Program-made: the position numbers and the translations under genes
NCBI GenBank assembly: GCA_018902385.1
Contig: JABSSW010000011.1
Span: forward strand, 248,001-312,000
Source of the DNA: Physcia stellaris
Lineage: Eukaryota > Ascomycota > Lecanoromycetes > Caliciales > Physciaceae
Length of the DNA stretch: 64,000 nt
Direction: 5' to 3'
In this document: positions 10,558-23,029 of the stretch, piece after piece
Layout of the letters: every line of letters starts with the position of its first letter
Position numbering within the stretch: the stretch's first letter is position 1
The notes under the pieces: model-generated
What the model was told of the DNA's origin: nothing
The model's input: only the letters and a program-made list of their open reading frames with translations
Databases searched by the model: none

Positions 10558-11955
10558 TCACCTCGTCGGTGCCTGCATACACTGCACCGCGCCTAAGATC
10601 TGTGCCAGCATAACCCTCTGATCTTTCTGCTCCTTCTCCATCCTCTCAATCCGACTCATAATAACCTGCCCACTCTGCACCCGCGGCTGCGGTTGTCCCG
10701 CCGGTGTCGCCGTCACGATCTGCGCGCCTCCTCCGGCTCCGAAGCCCATCGCGTTCGAGGGAAACCCTCCGCCGTGCCCGACGGCCGATTGCATCATTCC
10801 TGTGTCTGCGGGGCCGGCCGCGGGATGTTGGTGTTGAATTTGAAGAGAGGAGCGCTGATGCGAGAGCGGGGCGTGGTGTGAGGGAGAGGGGAAGAGGGAA
10901 TTGGTCAGGGATTGGGTTGGGTCTTCGTCGGTGGTGGGGCCGAAGTCGAAGGAGGAGGAGGTGGATGTGAAGCCGGCGGTTTGCTGCAATCGCATCGGCG
11001 CGGAGTCGTGGCGGGGGTTGGAGATCTGGTCGGAGGTACGGCGGTGGGTGGGGGAGAGCATGGATTGTTGGTGCTGGTTTTGTTGTTGTGGTGGCTGGTG
11101 ATAGGCGAGACTGGGTGGGTAACCTGCCGAAGAGGGGCGGTGGGAGGATGAGGAGGACATGCTATGTTGGAGGTTCGGCGCATTGGGTTGAAGGGCCGGA
11201 TCAAGAGGTTGTTGCTCTATCGGCGGGCGACGTCGTCTGCGCTTGTTCTTCCCCGCCGAATCTCCCTCAGGAACCCATTCCCAGCGACCATTTGGTGTAG
11301 GGCCTGGAATAGTTTCATTTGGGTCCACAAAGTCCTGCTGCTCCTCTGCTATGTCCGCGTTCTTCGCCGCTATCTCTGCCATTTCTTTCTGGGCTTTGTA
11401 TTTCTTTCGCGCATTGTAGATGTCTCGCGTCAGGACTTTTATTCCCGGCCATATCCGCTTGAGTTCTTCCAGTGTTTCTGCGGGGCTGTTGCCCGCCTCT
11501 GTCATCTCATTGACCTTCGCGCTTTGCTCCTCTGTCAATCTTCGCAGGGTAGGATGCTGGCTCAAGTCTTCAGAAGGGCCATGGTTATGTTCCGGGTTCT
11601 CGGTCGAAACCTTCCAAACCCCATCCTTCCGTACAACGGCCAGCATCCTGAAGGGGCAGCCGAGCAATCGACTGTCGCTCCTTTTCCGTTTCCTCTGCTC
11701 AGGCGTCAGGTTCCGGCGGTTCTCATACTGGCCCCCTCGGTCACATTTCAGCCACAGCCGGTTGAAGCGCGAGCGTGCGATGACGATAGCATACCCCTGT
11801 TGGGCGGCCCACTGTTTGGCCGACTCGAGCAATTCCTCGCGGCTGTTGAATTGACTCGGTGGCATCGGGGCCATTGAGTTTGCTCGTGGCGGGGAGATCT
11901 CAGGTGAGATCGGCATCTGTTCGTCGGGCGATCCAGGTTTGAGGAGACCGAACAT
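10558..11955 (-). CDS. FAR1/WRKY-GCM1-type zinc-finger protein
   Basis: Single-exon gene for about 465 residues, starting at the ATG at 11955 (MFGLLKP); codons upstream stay open, but only from non-ATG starts. Residues about 45-125 form a FAR1-type DNA-binding domain: a conserved SREELLESAKQWA helix, the WLKCDRGG Cys, a second Cys in LLGCPF and the closing HNHGPS pair. That C..C..HNH pattern matches the WRKY-GCM1 fold also found in Mutator-like transposases and plant FAR1 regulators. Next come a helical region, a basic KNKRRRRR patch (likely nuclear signal), a long Gln/Ser/Pro/His-rich tail and a short C-terminal helix (RIERMEKEQKDQR) that could dimerise. No transposase catalytic core is present, so it looks like a domesticated or ancestral transcription factor. 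Target genes are unknown. Confidence 0.75.
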   Translation of the reverse strand: MFGLLKPGSPDEQMPISPEISPPRANSMAPMPPSQFNSREELLESAKQWAAQQGYAIVIARSRFNRLWLKCDRGGQYENRRNLTPEQRKRKRSDSRLLGCPFRMLAVVRKDGVWKVSTENPEHNHGPSEDLSQHPTLRRLTEEQSAKVNEMTEAGNSPAETLEELKRIWPGIKVLTRDIYNARKKYKAQKEMAEIAAKNADIAEEQQDFVDPNETIPGPTPNGRWEWVPEGDSAGKNKRRRRRPPIEQQPLDPALQPNAPNLQHSMSSSSSHRPSSAGYPPSLAYHQPPQQQNQHQQSMLSPTHRRTSDQISNPRHDSAPMRLQQTAGFTSTSSSFDFGPTTDEDPTQSLTNSLFPSPSHHAPLSHQRSSLQIQHQHPAAGPADTGMMQSAVGHGGGFPSNAMGFGAGGGAQIVTATPAGQPQPRVQSGQVIMSRIERMEKEQKDQRVMLAQILGAVQCMQAPTR

Positions 11956-14900
11956 GACAGAGGTTTGAAAACCTCGATGATGTCGAGTACGGGGTTTCGG
12001 CAATCGTCGATAGTGGGGTTTGCTCGTTGAACGGGCAAGTAGGGTGTCGATTCAGTAATTGAGGTGTGGGTGGAAGAAAATGGTTGTGAGGTTCGAGTGG
12101 TGGGACTTGTTTTTGGCGGAGGCCTTGGCGGCGGAAAACAATTCCCTGTACGGATACAGTACGGACTACGAGTACTCTCGTGGTAAGGGGAAACCTTGGA
12201 TACAATAATGAGCCTTGGTGAGCACCGCATAATTGGGCTCAATTATCACGTTCAAATCAACTGATTCACAATCGGTTTATTTGGATGTACAACACAACAC
12301 CCTATACCATGAAGTGAATGTTTCATCAGATCCTCGAGGTCGTCAAGGACCCCCAAAAGTCCTTCCGAGGCGAGCAGAAACTTGGTGCAGCGAGTAGTTG
12401 AAGCGATAATCATCACGGTCATCGCTTTAATTTCTTGTCTTGGAGTCCGAAATACTGTGATTTAGTGTATGCGACACTTGCTCAACGCATTCATCTAGCG
12501 TAGCAGTACGATTCACTCTTTCTTCAATTCCTGACGCACTGCTTCGAGATTGCTGGTCATGGTTGCGGTTGGTAGTGATTATTGTACAGAGTACTTACTG
12601 ATTTTAGTGCCTGTTGGAGAATTGTGTTTGTTGTGCTGAAACGAAGTAGAGGCTGAAAGAAGCTGAAGACCTCGAGCTTTTGCATATGATTCAAGAGTCT
12701 TTCGGAATCTTTCGGATTAGGATGTAGATTTCAATATGTGTAGTCAACGAGTATTATTCGTTGAGCGAGCTGTTGGGTCATACTGCACGCCACACACCGT
12801 TAGATACCGAAGATGCACGAGACTTGCATTTCTCACCGAGCATGGCTTCCATAGGTTAGTGGAATATCCGAATTTCTTCTTTCATTTCCTTTTGTTAGGT
12901 TTCAGCATTGGCACTGCGACAAGTATCACACACACACCGTCTTCCACTTGCATGCCGTCGCGCCGTCCTCAATCCAAGCTGGATTTCTGGTGGTAGCTTG
13001 ACTGAATCTAGCAAGCGGCCAAAAACATTGACACGACATCATATAATAAACTTGAATTAGGTATGAGAGGATCACCACCTTTCACACACCCAAAAGAACC
13101 AAAGAGTCTCGTTCAATTGTACCGCTAGCATCCCCTTTACTGTCACTTCCACCGGAACTAAGCACATTGATTCTGAGGTTTGTCATTGGCATCTCTTCAG
13201 TGATTCGGTGCGGTATCCGAGGCGGTTGGCACATGTCTATGGGCCAAAGCTCGAGTCTTGGAGGCTCAATCCGTCCAAGACGTGTCGAGAATCGTGCGAG
13301 GATCAAGAGCGATCTTACTCAGATAATATTAAAGTACGGTCGTTGGAAGCAGACGATCACTACATCTGCCAAGAGTACCCTATGTAGGTGTCCCAGAACC
13401 AATCCAGTCGTTACGTAGTCTTCTTTCCCTTTAGTTCGTTACTGAGGTCGGCTTTCCGCCCCCAAATAACCATACCATAAAACTAGAACACTCAGCGGTT
13501 GAAAGGATAGTATTGACATCCACAGCGGTTGCGCCCTAGGACATTATAACCATTACTCAAGGAAGATGTGGATACTGGAGCCGCTTGATCTTGCTTTCCA
13601 CTCGATATCTAGAGTCTCCCATCAGATAAGTTCCGAGGCTAGCCAGATATTCTAGACTATGAACACATTCTCGGTTGGGAGAGCAGACATTTTCTGCTTA
13701 TTCCCAAGAGAGGAGGATCAGCTTACGCCATCTCCATTTTCGAACCGTTCATATGGATCGCGATCACGCGGACTGGGATGCTGCAATAATTCTATTGGAC
13801 CTTAGGACACTGCAGAATTGTGAGATCTTCACAGCTCGACTTTCGACACGAAGAAGTTACGAGTTCAGAGACAAATACAATGAGATCTATGTTAAACCAT
13901 CCATGGGCTCATGTAGAATTGGTGCTCCTGACTATAGGAGTTGCATAAATTACCATGTTCAGCCATTCTTGGACTTGCCTTTTCTACCCTTCCAGCAAGT
14001 TGTCGTCACCCGACAAGTTCCCATCGGCTGTTTTGAAGATCAGAAACATCGAATTTCGCTTCTGCAAGGTTCTTGCACAGCATCTTCTTGGGCTCGGGAA
14101 TGACTGGGTTCCCGGGAAGAGACACCATGGTCTCATCCAGAGGGATGTGCAACAGCTCACACTTACTACATCTCGGCCAGATCTAGCTTGGAAGGAGCGG
14201 CTGATCTGTTAGACCTTCGATGAGAGATTGGCGATTGCACGCAGATGGTGGGATAGCAGTTGACGGTCCCAAGAGATGAAATAGTGAAAATAATTCCAGA
14301 ATTCAACTACAAATTTTTCACTGGATGTGCACTTGAGAGATTTTGATTATCTATGCTCAAGCGGTGAACGCGGGCGTCTAAAAGCTCTGCCGCGATCATC
14401 TCTACAAGCGTCAAGCGAGCCAACTTTATATCAAGGCAGCAGCCAGCATTCCGTGCCGTCGTCAATGTCCTTCGTAGCCAGTCTGAAGTATCATTGAATC
14501 GAGCCAGCTGCCACAGCGTTCTTATGTGATCATTTTGCGTCGAAAAGGCCCACTCGGGTTCTGTAGTTGCGGCTGATTCACAACTCCGTCACAAATCGAT
14601 ACCGAGGCACATCCTGAGATTCGCCACGGAGACTCATATTACCTTAGAACCATCATCGAGGCAGAAAAGAAACATGGGCACTCTGTAACCTGACGTAAAA
14701 GTACTCCAGGTTACATAACGAATGCCGCTTCAAAAATCCAAATATTCTCCTGCCAAAAGCCCAGGACGGGGCAATATGCGCGACTCAGGCTTCCACCCCT
14801 TCGGAGGAAGGGTCAGCAAACACTTTGGAGAGTCGGTAGGCACAACCTCTAATAAAGTCCGTCTATTTCATGCGGTTCTATTATAGTTCTCATTCATCAA

Positions 14901-15034
14901 ATTCCACCACAATTACTCCATCACATACAAGACTAACTCGAGCTACGTAGTTGAATCCAGAAGACGCAGTCCTGAGCTGTTCGTTCATCTTCCCTTTCTC
15001 TACCAGAAGTTCGGCTAATGTAAGGTGCCAGACC
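11956..15034. other. Gene-poor 3-kb region between two divergent genes
   Basis: No gene that I can support. The first 300 bases are the promoter and leader of the FAR1-domain gene. Short open frames at 12736-12996 and 13675-14103 (+) resemble nothing I know. On the minus strand about 13980-14215 reads as a Cys-containing stretch (CSKCELLHIPL, then PGNPVIPEPKK) that looks protein-like but is soon interrupted, so it may be a decayed gene or an intron-rich one I cannot assemble. Base composition is ordinary, unlike the hAT element, so this block is not hypermutated. Confidence 0.4.
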
Positions 15035-15997
15035 ATGATATACGGTGTATGTATTGGCTATCTTTCTCATCACTTGCACCAAAGTCTGACAGATGAAGTA
15101 ACGAGGGAGGACGTAAATACCCTCAAGAATGACTGGTTGACGGATAACGTAGGTCAAGCTCTATGAGTATCTTCAGGACATATGGCTAATGGCAAAGCTC
15201 AGAGTATCGCATTCTGGGAAGAGTACGTTTAGTCGCAGGAGTCCATACATATACTTCTTTATCTGCTTTCGAGGATCTCAACGACTCGGAATCTGGATCT
15301 AACTTGTCCGCCTAGATATCTCGAGCGTGAATATCTTACGGAGTACAAGAACTCAAACATCGTTCTGCTGCGTCCGTCGATGTCATTCATGCTCATGCAG
15401 ACACCCGATCCAATGACGCTCAAAGAAGCATTGCCCGATTTCTCTCGAACTAGTCATATCTTTTTACCAATCAATGATTGCCGTAACGTCGAAATAGCTG
15501 AAGGCGGATCACACTGGTCACTCCTTCTCGTCAGTTTGACCGACAGGGTTTCATTTCATTACGACTCTCTGAATCCCGCAAACAGGAGCGAGGCACAGCT
15601 AGCATCGAATAAGATCAGCCAATTACTTGGAAAGCCAATCAGATTCATCAATTTGGAAGACTCGCCACAACAAAACAACTCGAGCGACTGTGGTGTCTTC
15701 GTCTGCATTGAAATGAAGCATTTACTCCTCAAAAGACTCCTGCAGGCTTGCTCGAGAGAGAAAGTAAGTATGAGCCTAAATGGAAGGGACATCAACGCTT
15801 CAGCAGGACGAAAAGAGATGTTAAGGGTCATTGAGACCTTCCGCAAGGAGGGGGAGCGGAGGAGATCGTAAGTTCCGCAACATTCCCGCGATATTCGTTG
15901 CCGGATTCGCTAAAGAGAATTGCCTAGGAGGAGTGCAAGTCCGTTTCCACATGGAGGGGACAATCCAAAAAGTAAAAGCCCTCCCAGGGTCGAATGA
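15035..15997 (+). CDS. nep2: Ulp1-family cysteine protease, SENP8/Nep2-like deneddylase
   Basis: Predicted 251-residue ubiquitin-like protease that probably removes NEDD8 (or SUMO) from targets. Four exons: 15035-15148, 15203-15222, 15316-15867, 15928-15997. Joined, they give DWLTDN-SIAFWEEYLE, the characteristic substrate-recognition start of this family. Catalytic residues are visible: His in GSHWSLLLV, Asp in HYDSL, Gln in SPQQNNS, and Cys in SSDCGVF. The short size and lack of a long N-terminal extension favour the SENP8/Nep2 branch. The last intron (15868-15927, GTAAGT..TAG) adds a Ser/Pro-rich tail (RSASPFPHGG). The start is the least certain part: ATG at 15035 is in frame and gives a plausible YLSHH opening, but another 5' exon cannot be excluded. 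Confidence 0.8.
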
Positions 15998-16530
15998 TCG
16001 TTGGGGATAGGGTAGTCTCTTTACGTCTTTCTGTCAAGGTTCACGAGTATTCATGTAGCATTGGCGCTCCGGATCGTATGGCTGTTGGGTTACGTGGCAT
16101 ATATCGCTTGCATGAGATGGTCTGGAGATGACTGCACATTAGTAGTATCACTCCATCTGAAGCTTATGGAGGCTGATAGCTTAGTCGACGCAAGCATTTA
16201 TACATTCCCCAGTCCTAACTACGAACCGAATGTTGTCTTAGGGTAGGTGTGACATCCGGCGAGTAACCCTAAAGTGCTTCTCCTTCGTAAGAACGCGACC
16301 TCCAGGACTCTTGCATGGGACACCAACGTCACTCATGCTAAACTCGGCCGCAGTCAACCACCTTCCAGAATGATTCGCTAGGAGATGAACTTGGACGAAA
16401 GTGCCCTGCATCATCGACTGCAAGCTGACCAATAATCTCCCACCTATTTATTCGCGACCCTTGACGTCTTCCTTCCGTTCTTTTACCCTTCTCCCCGCCG
16501 ACAGACCGTTATACAATCCATAGAGCCATC
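15998..16530. promoter_or_regulatory. Upstream region of the checkpoint kinase gene
   Basis: About 530 bases. The 90 bases before the start codon are strongly pyrimidine-rich on the plus strand (16440-16500), a common fungal core-promoter feature. No gene is supported. Confidence 0.4.
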
Positions 16531-18824
<2,294 letters not shown>

Positions 18825-20174
18825 CATTCAATCGACCGCAAAGTCGGCAGCACTGTAGCTCTGAAGCCTTCGGGAGGAAGAGCGACTGGGAAACCACCAA
18901 GCGTTGAGCGGCATGGGCCCTTCCTTGGTCTGAGAGATTCGATGTGATTACGATGAGACCGGAGACGATATAAGCACAGCGTGCTGATGCTTGATCTAAA
19001 AGTGGGAGATATCAGGGTTCGGAGCCAGGTGTGTACGGGCGGCGTTATTCAAATGTATCAGGTACGGGGCTTTTTGTCTTCTCTACGCCGCACTGTTTCC
19101 GGCGGAGAATTGAATACATATGTATGTGCAGGATGTTGGAATAGGTATCCTAGCAACAAGAAAGTTACGAGTATCAAGGGCTTCTTTGGGTATGTGACTT
19201 TTGATGCTTATTTTCACCGTCTCGAGCCTATTCTGGTATCACCCACAAGAATATCTTTCTTTCTCTTTCCTGCGGGCCCTTCCCGTCAATCTTGCAGTTC
19301 TTATCCTCTGACGTGAGGACTTTCTATTGTTTTGATGTTCGGCATCTTCACTGATCTTCCTTCCCCCTACTTCTTACATTCGCATATCCGCACACTACTT
19401 CCTGTTATATCCTCCCTCACCTCCCCCTCTCTCTACTCATCACCTCATCCCAATTTCTATGATTTAGTATCAAACCGTCATCTCAATTTATCTAGTATCT
19501 CTTTTCTCCCTTCCTCCTTTCTGATTGAAGTCGTGCAAACCCGTCCAGCCCGTCAAAACCGTCAAGCCGTCAAACGGTCAAACGGTCAAAGCGTCAAACC
19601 GTCAAACCCGTCAATCCGTCCAAACCGTTAAAGCGTGAAGACCGTCAAACCGTCAAATCGTCACATCGTCAAACCGTCAAATCGTCAAGCCGTCAAATCC
19701 GACAAACCGTCCAACCGTGAAGACCGTCATTTCAAGATCTGATTCCCATCTGATTGACTCGACAAAAGTGCCCGTTCCGTCAATCGCATCGTTCGATAAA
19801 AATATAGTGAAAAGAGGGCGGGGAGTTCGAGAAAAGCGGGGGGGGAGAAGGGTTGATGAGGGAGATGAGGAGGGGAAGGAGGGGGGTCTGTATACACAAG
19901 TAAACATTGTAGGGATTTCGTTGAAGTTTAGACAAGTACAGAGTGACAAAAAGGGAAGGGAGAAACAAAATCCGGTGACTGCTGGAGGGAGGGAGGCTAA
20001 GGTTCTCATTACCGGTTCCCGCTATGCTAACTAGATATCCCCTATATACATCACACACCCTCAAATCAATTAAAGTTACCTCGTTTATCCGTACCTTCAA
20101 GCTCGCTATGAGTATGCAGCTCCCAGCTTCCCTTCCAACCCCTCCCACCGCCCCTGAAAAAGGTAAGGAAGAGC
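18825..20174. other. Convergent intergenic region with pyrimidine tract
   Basis: About 1.35 kb between the 3' ends of the checkpoint kinase and the CSI2-like gene. A pyrimidine-rich stretch runs from about 19355 to 19525, followed by the minisatellite listed separately. No gene is supported. Confidence 0.45.
19541..19730. repeat. Minisatellite, about 8-9 bp unit CCGTCAAAC
   Basis: About 190 bases made of some 21 imperfect units of CCGTCAAA plus one or two variable bases. Variants include GGTCAAAC, CGTCCAAAC, CGTTAAAG, CATCGTCAA and CGTGAAGAC; CGTGAAGAC appears twice, about 90 bases apart, which suggests a higher-order unit. It lies in the gap between two convergent genes, outside coding sequence. 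The varied units suggest it is not newly expanded. Confidence 0.85.
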
Positions 20175-21392
20175 TCAATGCCCTCTACTCCTCCTCTCCG
20201 CCCCATCACCACCACCCCCACCACCATGCCCACTCCTACTCTTCCGCCTCGGCGCATCCGAGTGGCCCCTACTTTTCCTCCTCGTCCTTTTCTCCCTCTC
20301 TTTCTCCCCTGCGCCTCTCTCCTGCCGCTCGCTAACCGGCTCAGCACTCCCAACCCCGCTCTCGAACAGATCCTCGAGATACGCGCTCGGGGCTCTGCTT
20401 TGCGGCGCCGTGTTGAGGCTGTTGTTGCTCGCCGCACCTGTCAGAGCCGTGGTGCTGAGATTCGCAGTATTGGGTCTCGAGTCGCCGTTACCGCGGCTGG
20501 CTGGGAGTCGTGGGGAGTCAGGTGGAGTAGGACCGATGGAGCGAGAGGCGCGAGAGTAGCGGTTGTTTGGTGCAACACCCCCCGGATTCAGATTGGAGAG
20601 GCCGATCTGCTGCATCCCCGAGCCGCGGTCGCCGCTGTTGCCTGCGGCGTAGTAGCCTGCTGGCAAGTAGCCAGAGCCACGATTGGAAGGGGTGTGCATG
20701 CCTGCGCCGGCGGTGGGAGAGAAGAAAAGGGAGCCATGCGCTGAGTGCGGTTTGTTGCTGGGTGTCTTGCCGCTTGCGCCGAGTTGGTCAAGGGTGAGAG
20801 TCGAGCCTGGGCCAGAGGTGTAGAAGGGGGAGGCAAGCGGCTTGCCATGGCTGTGGCGCCGCTTGGTGTCGTTCAAGGAGGTGTATTGGGAGGAGCGGGC
20901 GATCGCTGCTTTGCGGACAGAGCGATGAAGGGACCAGGCTACTAAACCGCGCCAGGCGAGTATGACGAGGGCGATGAAGGCGATGCCGGCGCCGACGCAG
21001 ATGAAGACTGTACCTTCTGGTAGGTTGGACTTTTGCATAAAGGGAGCATTCGCTGTAGGAGGAACGCTGGGTGGTGGGTAATCATCGCCTGCTAATTTGG
21101 GGAGGCCTGTTTGTAGACCACCTAAGGCGGAAGATTTGGCAAGATCCGGAAGCTTTGATGTTTTTGATGATGCAGCTCCGGAAGTTGTGGCCGTAGTCAA
21201 ATCGTTCGCCGTCGTCTTAGCGGCGGCCTCTGTGGTCTTTGCCTCTGAGGTGGTAAGGCTCTGCGGTCTGTTGGCACCTGCAGTATCTGACAAGGCGGGT
21301 AGAGAATTGGCGGCCATTGTTCGAGGTATGGATATGAAGGCGGATAGGAGAAAAGATATCGGAGCGAGCGGTGTCCGATTGACGAGCCGCAT
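20175..21392 (-). CDS. CSI2-like single-pass membrane protein
   Basis: Single-exon gene for about 405 residues, starting at ATG 21392 (MRLVNRTPLAP); the frame continues upstream only from a GTG. An N-terminal hydrophobic segment looks like a signal peptide and is followed by a Thr/Ala/Ser-rich stalk. The conserved block is PFMQKSNLPEGTVFICVGAG leading into one membrane span (IAFIALVILAWRGLVAW) and a basic SLHRSVRKAA. I recognise this block from the fungal CSI2 family, linked in yeast to chitin synthesis and cell-wall or bud-neck functions. The cytoplasmic tail is Ser/Gly-rich and ends in an Arg/Lys/Gly-rich stretch with a run of six glycines. Function here is inferred from the family only. 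Confidence 0.62.
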   Translation of the reverse strand: MRLVNRTPLAPISFLLSAFISIPRTMAANSLPALSDTAGANRPQSLTTSEAKTTEAAAKTTANDLTTATTSGAASSKTSKLPDLAKSSALGGLQTGLPKLAGDDYPPPSVPPTANAPFMQKSNLPEGTVFICVGAGIAFIALVILAWRGLVAWSLHRSVRKAAIARSSQYTSLNDTKRRHSHGKPLASPFYTSGPGSTLTLDQLGASGKTPSNKPHSAHGSLFFSPTAGAGMHTPSNRGSGYLPAGYYAAGNSGDRGSGMQQIGLSNLNPGGVAPNNRYSRASRSIGPTPPDSPRLPASRGNGDSRPNTANLSTTALTGAASNNSLNTAPQSRAPSAYLEDLFESGVGSAEPVSERQERGAGEKEREKRTRRKSRGHSDAPRRKSRSGHGGGGGGDGAERRSRGH

Positions 21393-21851
21393 CAGGGTAA
21401 TATTGGCTTTCGGAGGGTTTAGAGCTATCACAAAGTGTCCTCCGCCAGATGTTTATTTGGACCCAGGAATTTTGCCTGAGGATGTTGGTTTTTCAGATGA
21501 TCTGAGAACGCCTTCGCAGTGGGTTGGTAGGATTAAGAGACGCCAATGATAGGAGAACCGCAGATGGTGTTTAGGTGGTTGCTTTTCCTGATCAACGAGT
21601 GTCGTACAATAACGAGAGACTTGGCAAAAGAACGACGAGTGACGCTGGACAAGGTCAAAGGAAGTGAGCTGAAGTGAAAACAATCGTCTTGATGGATTGG
21701 GAGATGTTTGGCCTCCACTTAGGATACGCTAGTGGAAGGGGCAACGGCTCAAAATAGATCTGCACGTGCCGATAAGATAAGATTTCCTAAACTGCTTCAA
21801 ATGCAACCCCACCGTTGAACAAACCCAGTCGTTGCCCAGGTTGGACTCAAG
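21393..21851. promoter_or_regulatory. Divergent promoter, CSI2-like / FCF1
   Basis: About 460 bases shared by two genes transcribed away from each other. No specific site is claimed. Confidence 0.5.
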
Positions 21852-22545
21852 ATGGGCATCCAGAAACGGACCCGAAAGTTTGCACAGGTATCGCGCATTT
21901 TAAATCTCTAAAACCTCCCCCAAGCTGACCTTCAAGCAGACGAAACGAGTAATCGGCCACCGCGATGCCCGCCTGTACGTCTCCCCTTCCCCCTTCCTCC
22001 CCTCTAGCTAATTCTAATCTCACCCCAGCAAACAAAACCAAGAAAAAGCCGCCCAAGCACTGAAGCAGCGCGTCCAAAAGCCGGAGCTAATCCGCGAAAT
22101 CCCCCAAGTCTCCTCCTCGCTCTTCTACCAACACAACACGGCCCTGATGCCGCCCTACTCCGTGCTCGTCGACACCAATTTCCTCTCGCACACCGTGCAG
22201 CACAAGCTCGAGCTGCTGTCCACGATGATGGACTGCCTGTACGCGAAATGCATCCCCATCATCACCGACTGCGTCATGGCCGAGCTGGAGAAGCTGGGGC
22301 AGAAATACCGGATCGCGCTACGGATCGCGCGGGACGAGCGGTGGGAGCGGCTGAAATGCGATCACAAGGGGGTCTATGCCGATGATTGCCTTGTGGATCG
22401 GGTGATGAAGCATAAGGTGTACATCGTCGCGACGAACGATCGGGATTTGAAGAGGAGGATTAGGAAGATTCCGGGCGTGCCGATTATGAGTGTTGCGAGG
22501 GGGAAGTATGTCATTGAGAGGTTGCCCGATGCGCCGGAGAAGTGA
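21852..22545 (+). CDS. FCF1: FCF1, PIN-domain rRNA-processing factor
   Basis: Essential nucleolar component of the small-subunit processome needed for early cleavages of pre-18S rRNA (sites A0-A2). Three exons: 21852-21887, 21940-21974, 22029-22545; 195 residues, close to the 189 of yeast Fcf1. The N-terminus MGIQKRTRKFAQ and VIGHRDARL are characteristic and lie in two tiny exons of 36 and 35 nt. The PIN domain shows LVDTNFLSHT, ITDCVMAELEKLG, YADDCLVDRV and VATNDRDLKRRI, with the acidic residues expected at the metal site. The C-terminus ends GKYVIERLPDAPEK. Both introns are 52-54 nt with GTATCG and GTACGT donors. Confidence 0.95.
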
Positions 22546-23029
22546 GAGAGTTGATCCGAAGTGAAAGCCACACGGGCCGTTGAAGGCTACAGAATATCAC
22601 GGACTTGGGAAACCTGTCCCGATGGTAGGGAAAGCTGAATGTTAGTCAGGAGACCTGTCGTAAGATCTTTGGCCTACAGAGCGAGATAGGATGAAGGTTA
22701 CTATGCCTGATCGAATGACAGCTGCACGGATTCACGCCGCAAACTAGACTCCGCCGAGCCCACGGCCGCAGCGAGAGTCGACGCGCAGGACATTAGCGGC
22801 AAATGAACCCTTGACCAAGGTCATGGTGGGGGATGTCTTGTAACTAGATACCAGAACCGTACCATAAATCATAGACAATGATTGTAAAGCGATTCGCCAA
22901 CAAGCAAACGTTATATGTTCTTTTCAGGCTTTTATAGTAGCCGCTCTATACCGTGTCCTAGAGGATACATCCAGATCATACAATACCCATTTTCATCCAG
23001 AAGTCCAACCAAAGATCCCAACGAAAACT
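22546..23029. other. Convergent intergenic, FCF1 / Kin4-like kinase
   Basis: About 480 bases with the 3' ends of two convergent genes; nothing else is seen. Confidence 0.4.

Noticed and set aside
12736-12996. Plus-strand 86-codon frame with a hydrophobic stretch
   Set aside because: No recognisable motif and no supporting context; chance frame in a gene-poor stretch.
13675-14103. Plus-strand 142-codon frame
   Set aside because: No recognisable motif, and the opposite strand looks more protein-like in the same interval.
20178-20797. Plus-strand open frames across the CSI2-like gene
   Set aside because: They are antisense shadows of a GC-rich coding exon with Arg/Cys/Ala-rich nonsense content.
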